Source: Xanthomonas sp. (lineage in GTDB: Bacteria; Pseudomonadota; Gammaproteobacteria; Xanthomonadales; Xanthomonadaceae). From it: a stretch of DNA of 64,000 nucleotides. The notes below the pieces were generated by a model that worked only from the letters and a program-made list of their open reading frames with translations, searched no databases and had not been told where the DNA came from. The position numbers and the translations under genes were made by a program. Positions within the stretch are counted from its first letter, which is position 1. Each line of letters begins with the position of its first letter. The stretch covers positions 45,298 to 109,297 of the forward strand of contig NZ_JAFIWC010000019.1 in assembly GCF_017163755.1 (NCBI RefSeq), in the 5' to 3' direction. Shown in pieces: positions 50,754-62,379 of the stretch.

Positions 50754-51299
50754 ATGAGCCAGCGATACGGCAAGACCGAGGCGGGACGGCAGGAAATCGT
50801 GGATCGCGGCCGGCGCCTGCCGGCGGTGCTGCGCTCGATCCTGCTGATCGTGGACGGGCAGAAGGAAGATGCGGCGCTGCAACAGATCATCGGCGGCCTG
50901 CACGCGCCCGCCGACGCGCTGTCGCAACTCGAGCAGATGGGGTTGATCCAGCGCGGCGCCGGCGACCCCGTGCCAGCGGCGGCAACGGCGACGTCGCCAG
51001 CGCCGGCAGCCGCGGCTGCGAGCGAAGCGCCACACGCCGACGCACCGCCGTTGCAGGCGGAAGTCTCCGATGCGTCGGCGCAGCGCCATTCGCGGCTGTA
51101 CGACGCGATGAGCGAGGCGGTACGCCAGCACCTGGGGCTGAAAGGCTATTTCATGCAGTTGAAGATCGAGCGCTGCAGCGACGTCGCGGCGCTGGAGGCG
51201 CTGTTGCCGGAGTTCGTCGCCGCGCTCGCCAAAGCCACCAGTCCGGCGCTGGCGTCGCGCTGGATGCAGGAAACGCTGCAGACCGACGCGACGAACTGA
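50754..51299 (+). CDS. Unrecognised protein with Ala-Pro linker
   Basis: I do not recognise this 181-residue protein. The N-terminal part (about 1-68) is helical and ends in LSQLEQMGLIQRG, which resembles the end of a small winged-helix or sensor module (LRSILLIVDGQKEDAALQQI precedes it). An Ala-Pro-rich linker (about 73-100) leads to a C-terminal helical domain (110-175) with VRQHLGLKGYFMQLKIERC. No signal peptide or membrane segment is seen. GGGGGAGGG lies before the ATG. It is probably real, given the ribosome site, codon usage like its neighbours and domain-like layout. Confidence 0.7.
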   Translation: MSQRYGKTEAGRQEIVDRGRRLPAVLRSILLIVDGQKEDAALQQIIGGLHAPADALSQLEQMGLIQRGAGDPVPAAATATSPAPAAAAASEAPHADAPPLQAEVSDASAQRHSRLYDAMSEAVRQHLGLKGYFMQLKIERCSDVAALEALLPEFVAALAKATSPALASRWMQETLQTDATN

Positions 51300-51377
51300 A
51301 CGTCGCCAGCGCGCAGCGGCGTCGCTGTGGCGGGGCGATGGCGGCGCCGCGCACGTGCCGGCGCCGCCGCTGCGCGA

Positions 51378-51998
51378 TCAACCCGGATTCAATCCTTCGG
51401 CGCCGAGGGCGGCCTGCACGTCGGCATCGCCGAGCATGCGCTGCACGAACGCGTCCAGCGCATGCAGGCCGTCCAGCTCGACGCCGACCTTGCGCGCCCA
51501 CAGCAGGGTCACGAACAGGTAGGCGTCGGCACCGGAGCGCGCACCGTTGGCCAGCCATGCCTGCGTCTGCAGGTGCGCGTCGACCCGTTCGTACAGCGTG
51601 CGCAGCTTCTGCCGCGCGTCGCGATGGCTGAGTTCGATCAGCGCCTTGTCCTGCAGGTACGCGGTGCTGCCGAAGATCGGCTTGAAGGCCGGATGCAGGT
51701 CGGCGTTGACGAAGGCGATCCAGCGGTTGATCTCGGCACGCGTGCGCGCGCTGCCGTCGCCAGCCAGGCCGCTGGCCGGGGCCAGGTCGGCGATGTAGTT
51801 GAGGATCGCCGCGTTCTGGGTCAGCGCCCAGTCGTCCACGGTCAGCACCGGCACCGAGCCGGCCGGATTGAGCCTGAGATATTCCGGCGACTTGATGCCG
51901 GCGCCGTCCATCACCTGCAGTTCGAACGGCAACCCGGACCAGCGCAGCGCGATATGGTCGGCCAGCGAGCAGGCGCCGGGTTTGGTGTAGAGCTTCAT
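51378..51998 (-). CDS. Glutathione S-transferase family protein, beta-like
   Basis: A 206-residue GST with MKLYTKPGACSLADHIALRWSGLPFEL at the start, including the Cys10-type glutathione-binding residue of beta-class enzymes. NPAGSVPVLTVDDWALTQNAAIL carries the cis-proline and SNAIL-like motif. The C-terminal half has SGADAYLFVTLLWARKVGV. It differs clearly from the other GST-like gene 3 kb away, so it is not a recent duplicate. Substrate is unknown. Confidence 0.91.
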   Translation of the reverse strand: MKLYTKPGACSLADHIALRWSGLPFELQVMDGAGIKSPEYLRLNPAGSVPVLTVDDWALTQNAAILNYIADLAPASGLAGDGSARTRAEINRWIAFVNADLHPAFKPIFGSTAYLQDKALIELSHRDARQKLRTLYERVDAHLQTQAWLANGARSGADAYLFVTLLWARKVGVELDGLHALDAFVQRMLGDADVQAALGAEGLNPG

Positions 51999-52062
51999 GC
52001 GGACTCCGCAGATACAGGGCAGGCGAGATTACCGCCAAGCGCGCCCGCTGCGTGAGTGGCGA

Positions 52063-52524
52063 TCAGGACGCGTTGCGCGGGCGCAGCTTCTGCACGCGAT
52101 AGAACGTGTGGTCGCCGATCGTGGCCACCTGGTAGGCGTTGCGCCAGCTCGGGCTGGCGATCGCATGCGCAGCGAAGTGGCTGGCGCCGGGCACGATCTC
52201 CTTGCGCTCGCCCTGCGGCAGCGCCCAGTTGCGTTCGGCGGCGAAGGCCACGTCGACCGCGTCGGCCCAGGCGTCGTCGTTCTTCAGTTCGGTGCCGGGT
52301 TTGACCAGGCCGGGCGCGAACTGCTTGCGCGCGGTGACCACCTGGCACATCGAGTTGCCCCACAGGCCGCTGTCCAGGCGCCGCAGCGCGACTTCGGCCA
52401 CTGCCTGCTGCCCGCGCAGGGTCTGGTCGCGCGCTTCCAGGTACACGGTGGTGCTCAAGCACAGCGAATCGGCGGCCGGCTGCGGCAGCAACTGCGACAA
52501 CCAGAGTATCCAGGCCAGTTTCAT
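52063..52524 (-). CDS. SleB-like cell wall hydrolase
   Basis: A probable peptidoglycan hydrolase of the SleB/Hydrolase_2 family. The 153-residue product starts MKLAWILWLSQLLPQPAADS (short signal-like segment). It then has YLEARDQTLRGQQAVAEVALRR with the family's conserved glutamate, the CQVVTARKQFA region, and ASHFAAHAIASPSW. AGGAG lies before the ATG at 52524, which fixes the start although the frame is open for 62 more codons upstream. Spore cortex cleavage is not implied, since the organism is Gram-negative. Confidence 0.85.
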   Translation of the reverse strand: MKLAWILWLSQLLPQPAADSLCLSTTVYLEARDQTLRGQQAVAEVALRRLDSGLWGNSMCQVVTARKQFAPGLVKPGTELKNDDAWADAVDVAFAAERNWALPQGERKEIVPGASHFAAHAIASPSWRNAYQVATIGDHTFYRVQKLRPRNAS

Positions 52525-52982
52525 ATAACTCCTTGCTCCGTATGGGCCCTCATCGAAGTCCCGCCGGATGGCAGGCATGGCGATGCGGCTTGGCGTCATG
52601 GGGAGGCGGCCTGTCACGGGCCGCCCGGGTGCCGGCGCAATGTGGAGGCCGGCGCATCCACCAGAGGGGCGGACGGGAAGTGGCGCGGACGATAGGCCGC
52701 GCCTACCCAATCGGAACTGAACCCGGGTTGTTGACAGCGGTCACAAGAACGGGCTGGTCCGCGGGCGTGCGCGCGTCGGGAACGACGTGCCGATGGGCGC
52801 AGCAGGACGTCCGCGTGCACCATCACCGCGATCGAAACGACGGTCGGCGCGATGCGCCGGCGTGGACGTTGTCGGCGCTGCCGGCCGCCTGGGCATGGTC
52901 CCGTTCGCGCGCGCTGGACTGCGCCGGGCGATGCGGCGCACCCGGCCGCCGACGCCGCGGTGTCACCTCCAGCGACGTGACG
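52525..52982. other. 458-base gap with no recognised gene
   Basis: Lies between fadH (minus, ending at 52983) and the hydrolase gene downstream of it on the same strand. Frames through it lack homology and a ribosome site. I see no intrinsic terminator and none of the window's repeats. Confidence 0.5.
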
Positions 52983-55350
<2,368 letters not shown>

Positions 55351-56376
55351 TCAGCCCCAGCCGGCCAGCGCCAGCTTGCCGATGGTGCTGCCAGATTCCA
55401 GCCGCCGGTGTGCCTCGCGCAGGTTGGCCGCATCGATCGGCGCCAGCGTCTCGGTCAGCGTGGTGCGCAGTTCGCCGGCGTCGATCAGGCTGGCCGCACG
55501 CGCCAGGATGCGGTGCTGCTCGATCATGTCGGCGGTCCTGAAGCGTGGGCGCGCGAACATCATTTCCCAGTGGATGCCGATGCACTTGGCCTTGTACGGA
55601 TCGCCGATGCGCAGCGCGCCGGACGGCTCCACGATCAGGCCGACATGGCCCTGCGGCGCGACCAGTTCGCCCAGCGCGTCCCAGTAGCGGTCGGTGTCGG
55701 CGAGGTTGATCGCCGCATCCACCTGCTCGATGCCAAGCGCCTGCAACTGCGGCGCCAGCGCCTGCCGGTGGTCGATCACGTGCCTCGCGCCCAGGCCCAG
55801 GCACCAGTCGCGGGTCTGCTCGCGCGAGGCGGTGGCGATCACCTCGAAACCGGCGTGCCGCGCCAGCTGGATCGCGATCGAGCCGACGCCGCCGGCGCCC
55901 CCGATCACCAGCAGGCGGCGGCCGCGGTTGCGTTCGTCGTCGAAGTCGAACGGCATGCGCTGGAACAGCAGCTCCCACGCGGTCAGCGTGGTCAGCGGCA
56001 GCGCCGCGGCCTGGGCGAAATCCAGCGTCGCCGGCTTGCGCGCGACGATGCGCGCATCGACCAACTGGTACTGCGCGTTGCTGCCGGGGCGGGTGATGTC
56101 GCCGGCGTAGTAGACCTCATCGCCCGGCTCCAGGCCGACGACGTCCGGACCGACCGCTTCGATCACCCCGGCCGCGTCGTAGCCGAGCACCTTGGGTTGC
56201 GGTTCCACCTGCGGCTTCGGTGCGCGGACCTTGGTATCGACCGGGTTGACCGATACCGCCTCGACCCGCACCAGCAGGTCGAAACCGGTGGGCGCGGCGG
56301 GCGCGGGCAGGTCGACGTCGCGCAGCGAATCCGGGTCGTCGATGGGCAGGTAGTGGGTAAGGGCTACGGCTTTCAT
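55351..56376 (-). CDS. Zinc-independent alcohol dehydrogenase/quinone oxidoreductase family protein
   Basis: A 341-residue MDR-superfamily reductase using NADPH. It starts MKAVALTHYLPIDDPDSLRD, has the GroES-like N-terminal domain with VSVNPVDTKVRAP, and the Rossmann segment RRLLVIGGAGGVGSIAIQLARH (about 150-170). The catalytic and structural zinc cysteines are absent, so it belongs with quinone oxidoreductase/enoyl reductase-like members. GGAG lies before the ATG. It is the last gene of the minus-strand group with an aldo/keto reductase, 32 bases apart. Substrate is unknown. Confidence 0.9.
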   Translation of the reverse strand: MKAVALTHYLPIDDPDSLRDVDLPAPAAPTGFDLLVRVEAVSVNPVDTKVRAPKPQVEPQPKVLGYDAAGVIEAVGPDVVGLEPGDEVYYAGDITRPGSNAQYQLVDARIVARKPATLDFAQAAALPLTTLTAWELLFQRMPFDFDDERNRGRRLLVIGGAGGVGSIAIQLARHAGFEVIATASREQTRDWCLGLGARHVIDHRQALAPQLQALGIEQVDAAINLADTDRYWDALGELVAPQGHVGLIVEPSGALRIGDPYKAKCIGIHWEMMFARPRFRTADMIEQHRILARAASLIDAGELRTTLTETLAPIDAANLREAHRRLESGSTIGKLALAGWG

Positions 56377-56408
56377 GCGTTCTCCAGGAGGGCGATAGGG
56401 ATCGGGGG

Positions 56409-57443
56409 TCATACCGGACGCGGATTGCGTTCGGCGAAGCCGCGCTGGTGCCAGTACGGGTACGGCGGCACCACCGCGCTGGCCTCGTCCAGCCGCCGCA
56501 CCTGCTCGGCGCTGAGGTTCCAGCCGACCGCGCCCAGGTTCTGCCGCAACTGCTCCTCGTTGCGCGCGCCGATGATGACGCTGCTGACCGTGGGCCGTTG
56601 CAGCAGCCAGTTCAGCGCGATCTGCGGCACGCTCTTGCCGGTCTCGGCGGCCACCGCGTCGATCGCCTCGACCACCCGGTACAGGCGTTCGTCCTCGACC
56701 GGGGGACCGGCCTCGGTGACCTTGCTGTCGTGCAGGCGGCTGCTCTGCGGCAGCGGCTGGCCGCGGCGCACCTTGCCGGTCAGCCGGCCCCAGCCCAGCG
56801 GGCTCCACACCAGCGCGCCCACGCCCTGGTCCAGCCCCAGCGGCATCAGCTCTTCCTCGTAGTCGCGGCCGACCAGCGAGTAGTACGCCTGGTGCGCGAC
56901 GTAGCGCGACCAGCCGTAGCGGTCGGCGACCGCCAGCGACTTCATCAGGTGCCAGCCGGAGAAGTTGGACACACCCAGGTAGCGGATCTTGCCGGCGCGG
57001 ACCAGGTCGTCGAGGGTGGACAGGGTTTCCTCCACCGGCGTCTTCGCATCGAAGCCGTGCAGCTGGAACAGGTCGATGTAGTCGGTATCCAGGCGCTTGA
57101 GCGCCGCCTCGACCGCGCGCACCAGATGGAAGCGCGAGGACCCGACGCTGTTCGGATCGTCGGCGTCGAAGCGGAACGTGGCCTTGGTCGAGATCAGCAC
57201 CTGGTCGCGGCGGCCCTTGATCGCCGCGCCCAGTACCGACTCGGCCGCGCCGCCGGAATAGATGTCGGCGCTGTCGAACAGGTTGACCCCGGCCTCCAGG
57301 CAGATGTCGATCAGGCGCCGCGCCTGGTCCACGTCGGAGTTGCCCCAGACGGAAAAGAAATCGCCCTGGCCGGCGAAGGTGCCGGTGCCGAAGCTGAGCA
57401 CGGGGACCTTGAAGCCGGAGGCGCCGAGATGACGGTATTCCAT
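56409..57443 (-). CDS. Aldo/keto reductase
   Basis: A 344-residue NADPH-dependent reductase of the AKR superfamily. The TIM-barrel signatures are all present: catalytic Asp and Tyr in NLFDSADIYSGGAAESVLG (about 50-68), Lys in LISTKATF, His in LFQLHGFD, and the cofactor-binding end VIIGARNEEQLRQNL. It lies between a secreted SGNH hydrolase and an MDR reductase on the minus strand. The substrate is unknown; sugar-aldehyde or quinone reduction is typical of this family. Confidence 0.92.
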   Translation of the reverse strand: MEYRHLGASGFKVPVLSFGTGTFAGQGDFFSVWGNSDVDQARRLIDICLEAGVNLFDSADIYSGGAAESVLGAAIKGRRDQVLISTKATFRFDADDPNSVGSSRFHLVRAVEAALKRLDTDYIDLFQLHGFDAKTPVEETLSTLDDLVRAGKIRYLGVSNFSGWHLMKSLAVADRYGWSRYVAHQAYYSLVGRDYEEELMPLGLDQGVGALVWSPLGWGRLTGKVRRGQPLPQSSRLHDSKVTEAGPPVEDERLYRVVEAIDAVAAETGKSVPQIALNWLLQRPTVSSVIIGARNEEQLRQNLGAVGWNLSAEQVRRLDEASAVVPPYPYWHQRGFAERNPRPV

Positions 57444-57479
57444 ACGAATGACTCCTGTTGGGGGGAAGGATCTGAGGAT

Positions 57480-58742
57480 CTAGGGTCGCGCGCCGCCGCG
57501 CGGGGCGGCGTCGCGCAGCACCCGCGCGGCCGCCTCGGCCATGGCGGCGTAGCCGGCATCGCCAGGATGCAGGTGATCGCCGGAATCGAATGCGGTCAGC
57601 ATGCGGGTGGGGTGCGCGGGATCGCGGAGCAGGGCGTCGAAATCGATGATCGCATCGAAACCGTTGCCTTCGCGTATCCAGGCGTTGACCTGCTGGCGCA
57701 CGCGTTCCTTGTCGCCGGTGTAGTAGCCGCCGATCGGCGTGTCCGGCAGCGCGCCTTCGAACGGCGTCAGCGTGGCCCCGACCACCTGCAGGCCGTGCGC
57801 ACGCGCGCGCTGCACCAGCTGCCGGTAGCCGTCGATCAGGGCCTGCGCCGATACCGGCGCATCGTCGGGCGCGAACGGCGTGCCGTACCAGCTCAGATCG
57901 TTGATGCCGATCAGCAGTACCAGGGTGCGCACGCCCGGCTGCGCCAGCACGTCGCGATCCAGCCGCGCCAGCGCGTTGCGGCCCATGCGGTCGCGCAGCA
58001 CGCGGCCGCCGGAGATGCCGGCATTGACCACCGCCACGCGCTGCGGCGCCAGCTGCGCGGCCAGGTAGTCGGGCCAGCGCCGGTCGCGTCCGGGCGTGGA
58101 CGCGGCGCCGTCGGTGATCGAGTCGCCGAGCGTCACCACCGCGCCGGCGGCGTCCGCGCGCCGCACCTGCACGCCGCTGAGGAACACGCGCACCGGCAGC
58201 GGCGCGGCCTCGGCCGGCGCGACCGCCGAGCCGGCGTCGCCCGGCAGCAGCCATGCGCTCTGCAGGCCTTCCCAATGGAAGGTGGCGGGCTCGGTCGGCT
58301 GCGGCAGGTACAGGCTGACGCTGAGCCGGCCCAGGTCCGGCACCGACAGCGCGACCGGGTCGCTGAGCATCGGCGCGCCCGGCGGAATCGTCACCGACGC
58401 ACTGCCGGCAAAGCGCAGCATGCGGTCCGAGCCCGGTACGGTCGCCGCGCCGTCGCCGGCGAGGGCCACGTGCGCCGCGCCGATCCGCAGCGGTTCGCGG
58501 CCGTAGGCGTTGGACAGCTCGATGCGCAGTTCGTCGCCGCCCAGGCTGATCCGCGCGACCTGGCGCACGGTCTGCCGCCACAGGTTGAACGGCGCCTGGG
58601 TCGGGAACGGGAACTCCGGCGACCACAGCGGCTGCGGGCTGGCCTGCCAGCTCGCGATCCAGCCCTCGTCCGCCGCGCCGGCCGGCGCGATCGCGCCACC
58701 GAGCATCGCCGCCAGCGCCGCGCGCCGCAGCGGGCGGTTCAT
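57480..58742 (-). CDS. Secreted SGNH/GDSL-type hydrolase
   Basis: A probable exported esterase. The 420-residue product has a signal peptide (MNRPLRRAALAAMLGGAIAPAGA). After a roughly 170-residue beta-rich N-terminal domain come the four SGNH blocks: GDS (Ser208) in VVTLGDSITDG, the glycine in NAGISGG, Asn281 in LLIGIND, and D389-x-x-H392 in DSGDHLHPG. The ATG overlaps the stop of the MFS gene (ATGA), so the two are translationally coupled. Likely substrates are acetylated sugars or small esters; this is inference. Confidence 0.9.
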   Translation of the reverse strand: MNRPLRRAALAAMLGGAIAPAGAADEGWIASWQASPQPLWSPEFPFPTQAPFNLWRQTVRQVARISLGGDELRIELSNAYGREPLRIGAAHVALAGDGAATVPGSDRMLRFAGSASVTIPPGAPMLSDPVALSVPDLGRLSVSLYLPQPTEPATFHWEGLQSAWLLPGDAGSAVAPAEAAPLPVRVFLSGVQVRRADAAGAVVTLGDSITDGAASTPGRDRRWPDYLAAQLAPQRVAVVNAGISGGRVLRDRMGRNALARLDRDVLAQPGVRTLVLLIGINDLSWYGTPFAPDDAPVSAQALIDGYRQLVQRARAHGLQVVGATLTPFEGALPDTPIGGYYTGDKERVRQQVNAWIREGNGFDAIIDFDALLRDPAHPTRMLTAFDSGDHLHPGDAGYAAMAEAAARVLRDAAPRGGARP

Positions 58743-59974
58743 GCCCGGCCTCCGGCGCAGGCGGCGCCCGCCGCCGTTGCCGTGGCCTGCGGCAGGCGCA
58801 ACGCGACCAGCGCCAGGGCCAGTCCGGCGCTGGTGACCAAGGCGGCGATCCAGGTCAGGTGGCCGAGCGCGGCGCCGTGCGCGATCACCGCACCGCCCAG
58901 CCACGCGCCCAGCGCATTGCCCAGGTTGAACGCGCCGATGTTGAGGCTGGACGCCAGGTGGCGGCCGGCCTCGCCGGCACGGCCCAGCACCCACAACTGC
59001 AGCGGCGCCACGGTGGCGAACGCGGCCACGCCGAGCAGCCCGGTGAACAGCACCGTCGCGGCGGCCGACGGCAGCGCGAAGAACATCGCCGCCAGCACCA
59101 GTGCCAGCGCGCCCAGGGTGATCGGCAGCGCCGCGGCCGGGCGGCGGTCGGCCAGGCGCCCGCCGTACAGGTTGCCGACGATCATGCCGATGCCGAACAC
59201 CAGCAGCACCGGCGACACCGCGCTGTCGGCCAGGCCGGTGACCCGGGTGAGGATCGGCTGGATATAGGTGTAGACGGTGAACACCCCGGCATAGCCGAGC
59301 ACGGTCACCGCCAGGCCGAGCAGCACCGGCACGCGGCCGACCGCGCGCAGCTCCTCGCCAAGCCGCGGCGGCGCCGCCGCGTCGTGGCTGCGCGGCACCA
59401 GCGCGACGATCACCGCGGTGGCGATCGCGCCGATCGCGGCCACCGCCCAGAACGTCGCGCGCCAGCCGTAGTGCAGGCCGAGCCAGGCGCCGGCCGGCAC
59501 CCCGAGCAGGGTGGCCACGGTCAGTCCGGTGAACATCATCGAGATCGCCGAGGCCCGGCGCTCCGGCGCGACCAGGCCGGTGGCGACCACCGCGCCGACG
59601 CCGAAGAAGGTGCCGTGCGCCAGCGAGGTGAGCACCCGCGCGGCCATCAGCAGCGCGTAGTTCGGCGCCAGCGCGCAGGCCAGGTTGCCGGCGGTGAACA
59701 CCAGCATCAGCGCCACCAGCACCGTCTTGCGCGGCCAGCGGCGGCTGAGCACGGTCAGCAGCGGCGCGCCGACGAATACCCCCAGCGCATAGCCGGAAAT
59801 CAGCAAGCCGGCGGCCGGCACGCCGACCCCGAGGTCGGCGCCGACCTGCAGCAGCAGGCCCATGATCACGAACTCGGTGGTGCCGATCCCGAACGCGCCG
59901 GCGGTCAGCGCGAACAGCGCCAGCGGCAGGCGGGGCGGGTTTGGCGTGGGAGATGGGGCGCGGAGCGGTGGCAT
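58739..59974 (-). CDS. MFS transporter, DHA1 (sugar or drug efflux) type
   Basis: A 411-residue inner-membrane major facilitator with twelve predicted helices. It starts with LPLALFALTAGAFGIGTTEFVIMG, typical of arabinose/sugar efflux (AraJ, SotB) relatives. It has the loop 2-3 motif A region LTVLSRRWPRKTVL and the motif C-like GVPAGAWLGLHYGWR. The ATG at 59974 is preferred over 59998 because AGGA lies just upstream. It heads a minus-strand unit with the SGNH hydrolase, whose ATG overlaps its stop. It is divergent from a LysR gene. Confidence 0.9.
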   Translation of the reverse strand: MPPLRAPSPTPNPPRLPLALFALTAGAFGIGTTEFVIMGLLLQVGADLGVGVPAAGLLISGYALGVFVGAPLLTVLSRRWPRKTVLVALMLVFTAGNLACALAPNYALLMAARVLTSLAHGTFFGVGAVVATGLVAPERRASAISMMFTGLTVATLLGVPAGAWLGLHYGWRATFWAVAAIGAIATAVIVALVPRSHDAAAPPRLGEELRAVGRVPVLLGLAVTVLGYAGVFTVYTYIQPILTRVTGLADSAVSPVLLVFGIGMIVGNLYGGRLADRRPAAALPITLGALALVLAAMFFALPSAAATVLFTGLLGVAAFATVAPLQLWVLGRAGEAGRHLASSLNIGAFNLGNALGAWLGGAVIAHGAALGHLTWIAALVTSAGLALALVALRLPQATATAAGAACAGGRA

Positions 59975-60017
59975 GGCATTCCTGAGCGGCGGGGACATCG
60001 CAGCCTAGGAGCGCGCT

Positions 60018-60037
60018 TTGCGAACGGAAACTGGCAA
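60018..60037. promoter_or_regulatory. LysR-type operator candidate
   Basis: TTGC-N12-GCAA forms an imperfect dyad in the 95-base divergent gap between the MFS gene and the LysR gene. This is where a LysR-type regulator usually binds. It is a short motif, so confidence is low. Confidence 0.35.
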
Positions 60038-60069
60038 TATCCACAGTCACTTTCAACAAAACCAATAGA

Positions 60070-60981
60070 ATGGACCGGATCGGCGACATCGCCCTGTTCC
60101 TGCGCGTGCTCGACCTGGGCTCGATCAGCGCCGCCGCGCGCAGCCTGGACCTGTCGGTCGCCGTCGCCAGCCAGCGCCTGCGCCGGCTGGAACGCGAGCT
60201 GGGCGTGCGCCTGCTGCACCGGACCACCCGGCGCCTGCACCCGACCCCGGAAGGGCAGCAACTGGCCGAACAGGGGCGCGCGCTGGTCGAGGACCTGGAA
60301 TCGCTTGCCGGCAGCCTGCGCGGCGAGGGCGCGGCAGGTACCTTGCGGGTGACGATGTCGGCCTCGTTCGGACGCCAGTACGTCTCGCCGCTGCTGCCGC
60401 AGTTCATGGCGCGCTACCCGCAGCTGCGGCTGAGCGTGCACCTGAGCGACAACGTGGTGGACCTGGTCAGCGAAGGCTTCGACCTGGCGATCCGGATCGG
60501 CGCGCTGCGCGACTCCAGCCTGGTCGCGCGCCGCATCGCCGGCAACCGGCGCGTGCTGTGCGCCTCGCCCGACTACCTGCGCCGCCATGGCGCCCCGGCC
60601 ACGCCGCGCGAGTTGGCCCGGCATGCCTGCCTGCTGCTGAGCGGGGCCGAAGGCCGGCAGGACGTATGGCGCTTGCACGGTGCGCAGGGCGAGGAGGCGG
60701 TGAAGGTGAGCGGGCCGATGGAGTCGAACCTGGGCGAGGTGCTGCGCGACGCGGCGGTGAACGGGCTGGGCATCGCGCTGCATTCGGTATGGCACGTGGC
60801 CGAGGATCTGCGCAATGGACGCCTGCAGGTGGTGCTGCCGGACCATCCGCCGGCCGAGACCGGCATCCACGCGGTGATGCCGCAACGCCGGCTGGTGCCG
60901 CCGCGGGTGCGCGCGTTCACCGAGTTCATGGCCGAGCAGTTCGCCGATCCGCCGCCGTGGGAGCGCCTGTCATCGCCATGA
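60070..60981 (+). CDS. LysR-family transcriptional regulator
   Basis: A 303-residue LysR-type regulator with an N-terminal helix-turn-helix (about 3-60, FLRVLDLGSISAAARSLDL then SQRLRRLERELGVRLLHRTTR). The effector domain has FDLAIRIGALRDSSLVARRI, the CrgA/DmlR-like pattern. It is divergent from the MFS-SGNH-AKR-MDR group and by position is the likely regulator of that group. No ligand can be named. Confidence 0.9.
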   Translation: MDRIGDIALFLRVLDLGSISAAARSLDLSVAVASQRLRRLERELGVRLLHRTTRRLHPTPEGQQLAEQGRALVEDLESLAGSLRGEGAAGTLRVTMSASFGRQYVSPLLPQFMARYPQLRLSVHLSDNVVDLVSEGFDLAIRIGALRDSSLVARRIAGNRRVLCASPDYLRRHGAPATPRELARHACLLLSGAEGRQDVWRLHGAQGEEAVKVSGPMESNLGEVLRDAAVNGLGIALHSVWHVAEDLRNGRLQVVLPDHPPAETGIHAVMPQRRLVPPRVRAFTEFMAEQFADPPPWERLSSP

Positions 60982-61247
60982 ATCGTCGGCGCTGCAAGCT
61001 GACAGACGCGAAAACTCGTCTACGGGCATGGCATTGCGTTATTTCATCAAGCTGTATAGGGTGCATCGCCAGCCGCTCTAGGGTCTGGCATTGGCTTTCA
61101 CATGTTACGCGGTCGTTAACGCCGTCTTCACTTTGCCAAGCCTAATCTGCGCGTCGATGGCATGAGCAAGCGGCCGTCTGGGTGTGATGACATCTGAGCT
61201 GGACCATGCCTTACCGGTTTATATCCCCGAAACAAGGAGCTGTATAC

Positions 61248-62357
61248 ATGAACAAGAAAATTCTTACTGCCGCATTGCTGGGCGGTCTGGCCGTTGCCCA
61301 GGCAGCGTCCGCGCAGGAGTTCGACGACCGCTGGTACCTGACCGGTGCGGCTGGCTTCAACTTCCAGAACAATGATCGCGGCACCAACGATGCTCCGTTC
61401 GTGTCCCTGGGCCTGGGCAAGTTCGTCAGCCCGAACTGGTCGATCGACGGCGAGCTGAACTACCAGAACCCGAACTTCGACGACAACCAGGACCTGAACT
61501 GGAGCCAGTACGGCATCTCGTTCGACCTGCGTCGCCACTTCATCCAGGAAGGCCGCGGCTGGAACCCGTACCTGCTGTTCGGCCTGGGCTACCAGCGTTC
61601 GGAAGAAGAGTTCGACGCGTTCCCGAATCCGGATTCCCCGGGCCAGCGCAAGGACGGCAACTTTGCCGCCAAGGCCGGCGTCGGTCTGCAGACCACCTTC
61701 GACAAGCGCGTTGCCGTGCGTGCCGAAGTGGCCTACCGCGCTGACTTCGACGACGCGAGCGTGAACCCGGCGCTGGTCGGCGAAGACAAGGATTGGTTCG
61801 GCGACGTGCTGGCTTCGGTCGGCGTCGTGATTCCGCTCGGCCCGCCGCCGTCCGCTCCGGTTGCCGCTCCGGCTCCGTCCGCCGCCCCGAGCTGCGCGGA
61901 TCTGGATGACGACGGCGACGGCGTCAACAACTGCGACGACAAGTGCCCGGCTTCGCAGCCCGGCCAGACGATCGGTCCGGACGGTTGCCCGGTGCCGGTG
62001 TCGATCGACCTGAAGGGTGTCAACTTCGACTTCGACAAGGCGACCCTGCGTCCGGACGCCGTGGCGATCCTGAGCGAGGCCACCGAGATCCTGAAGCGTT
62101 ACCCCGACCTGAAGGTCGAGGTCGCCGGTCACACCGACTCGAAGGGTACCGACGCCTACAACCAGAAGCTGTCGGAGCGTCGTGCCACCGCGGTGTACAA
62201 CTACCTGACCCAGAACGGCGTGGACGCTTCGCGTCTGGTCGGTCCGATCGGCTACGGCGAGAGCCGCCCGATTGCGCCGAACGCCAACCCGGATGGTTCG
62301 GACAACCCGGAAGGCCGTGCGAAGAACCGTCGTACCGAGCTGAACGTCCAGAACTAA
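61248..62357 (+). CDS. ompA: OmpA-family outer membrane protein
   Basis: A 369-residue porin-like anchor joining outer membrane and peptidoglycan. It has a signal peptide (MNKKILTAALLGGLAVAQAASAQ, cut after ASA) and an N-terminal eight-strand beta-barrel (about 24-195). A Pro-Ala linker and an Asp-rich type-3-like repeat (DLDDDGDGVNNCDDKCP) lead into the C-terminal OmpA domain with NFDFDKATL and VAGHTDSKGTDAYNQKLSERR, which bind diaminopimelate. AAGGAG precedes the ATG at 61248. Expression is probably high, judged by codon choice and the strong terminator. Confidence 0.95.
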   Translation: MNKKILTAALLGGLAVAQAASAQEFDDRWYLTGAAGFNFQNNDRGTNDAPFVSLGLGKFVSPNWSIDGELNYQNPNFDDNQDLNWSQYGISFDLRRHFIQEGRGWNPYLLFGLGYQRSEEEFDAFPNPDSPGQRKDGNFAAKAGVGLQTTFDKRVAVRAEVAYRADFDDASVNPALVGEDKDWFGDVLASVGVVIPLGPPPSAPVAAPAPSAAPSCADLDDDGDGVNNCDDKCPASQPGQTIGPDGCPVPVSIDLKGVNFDFDKATLRPDAVAILSEATEILKRYPDLKVEVAGHTDSKGTDAYNQKLSERRATAVYNYLTQNGVDASRLVGPIGYGESRPIAPNANPDGSDNPEGRAKNRRTELNVQN

Positions 62358-62379
62358 TCGGACGCTTCATGCTTCAAGC

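Noticed and set aside
55351..58626. A 1,091-codon minus-strand open frame
   Set aside because: Only its last 341 codons (the MDR reductase) have homology. The rest is out of frame with the SGNH hydrolase and aldo/keto reductase.
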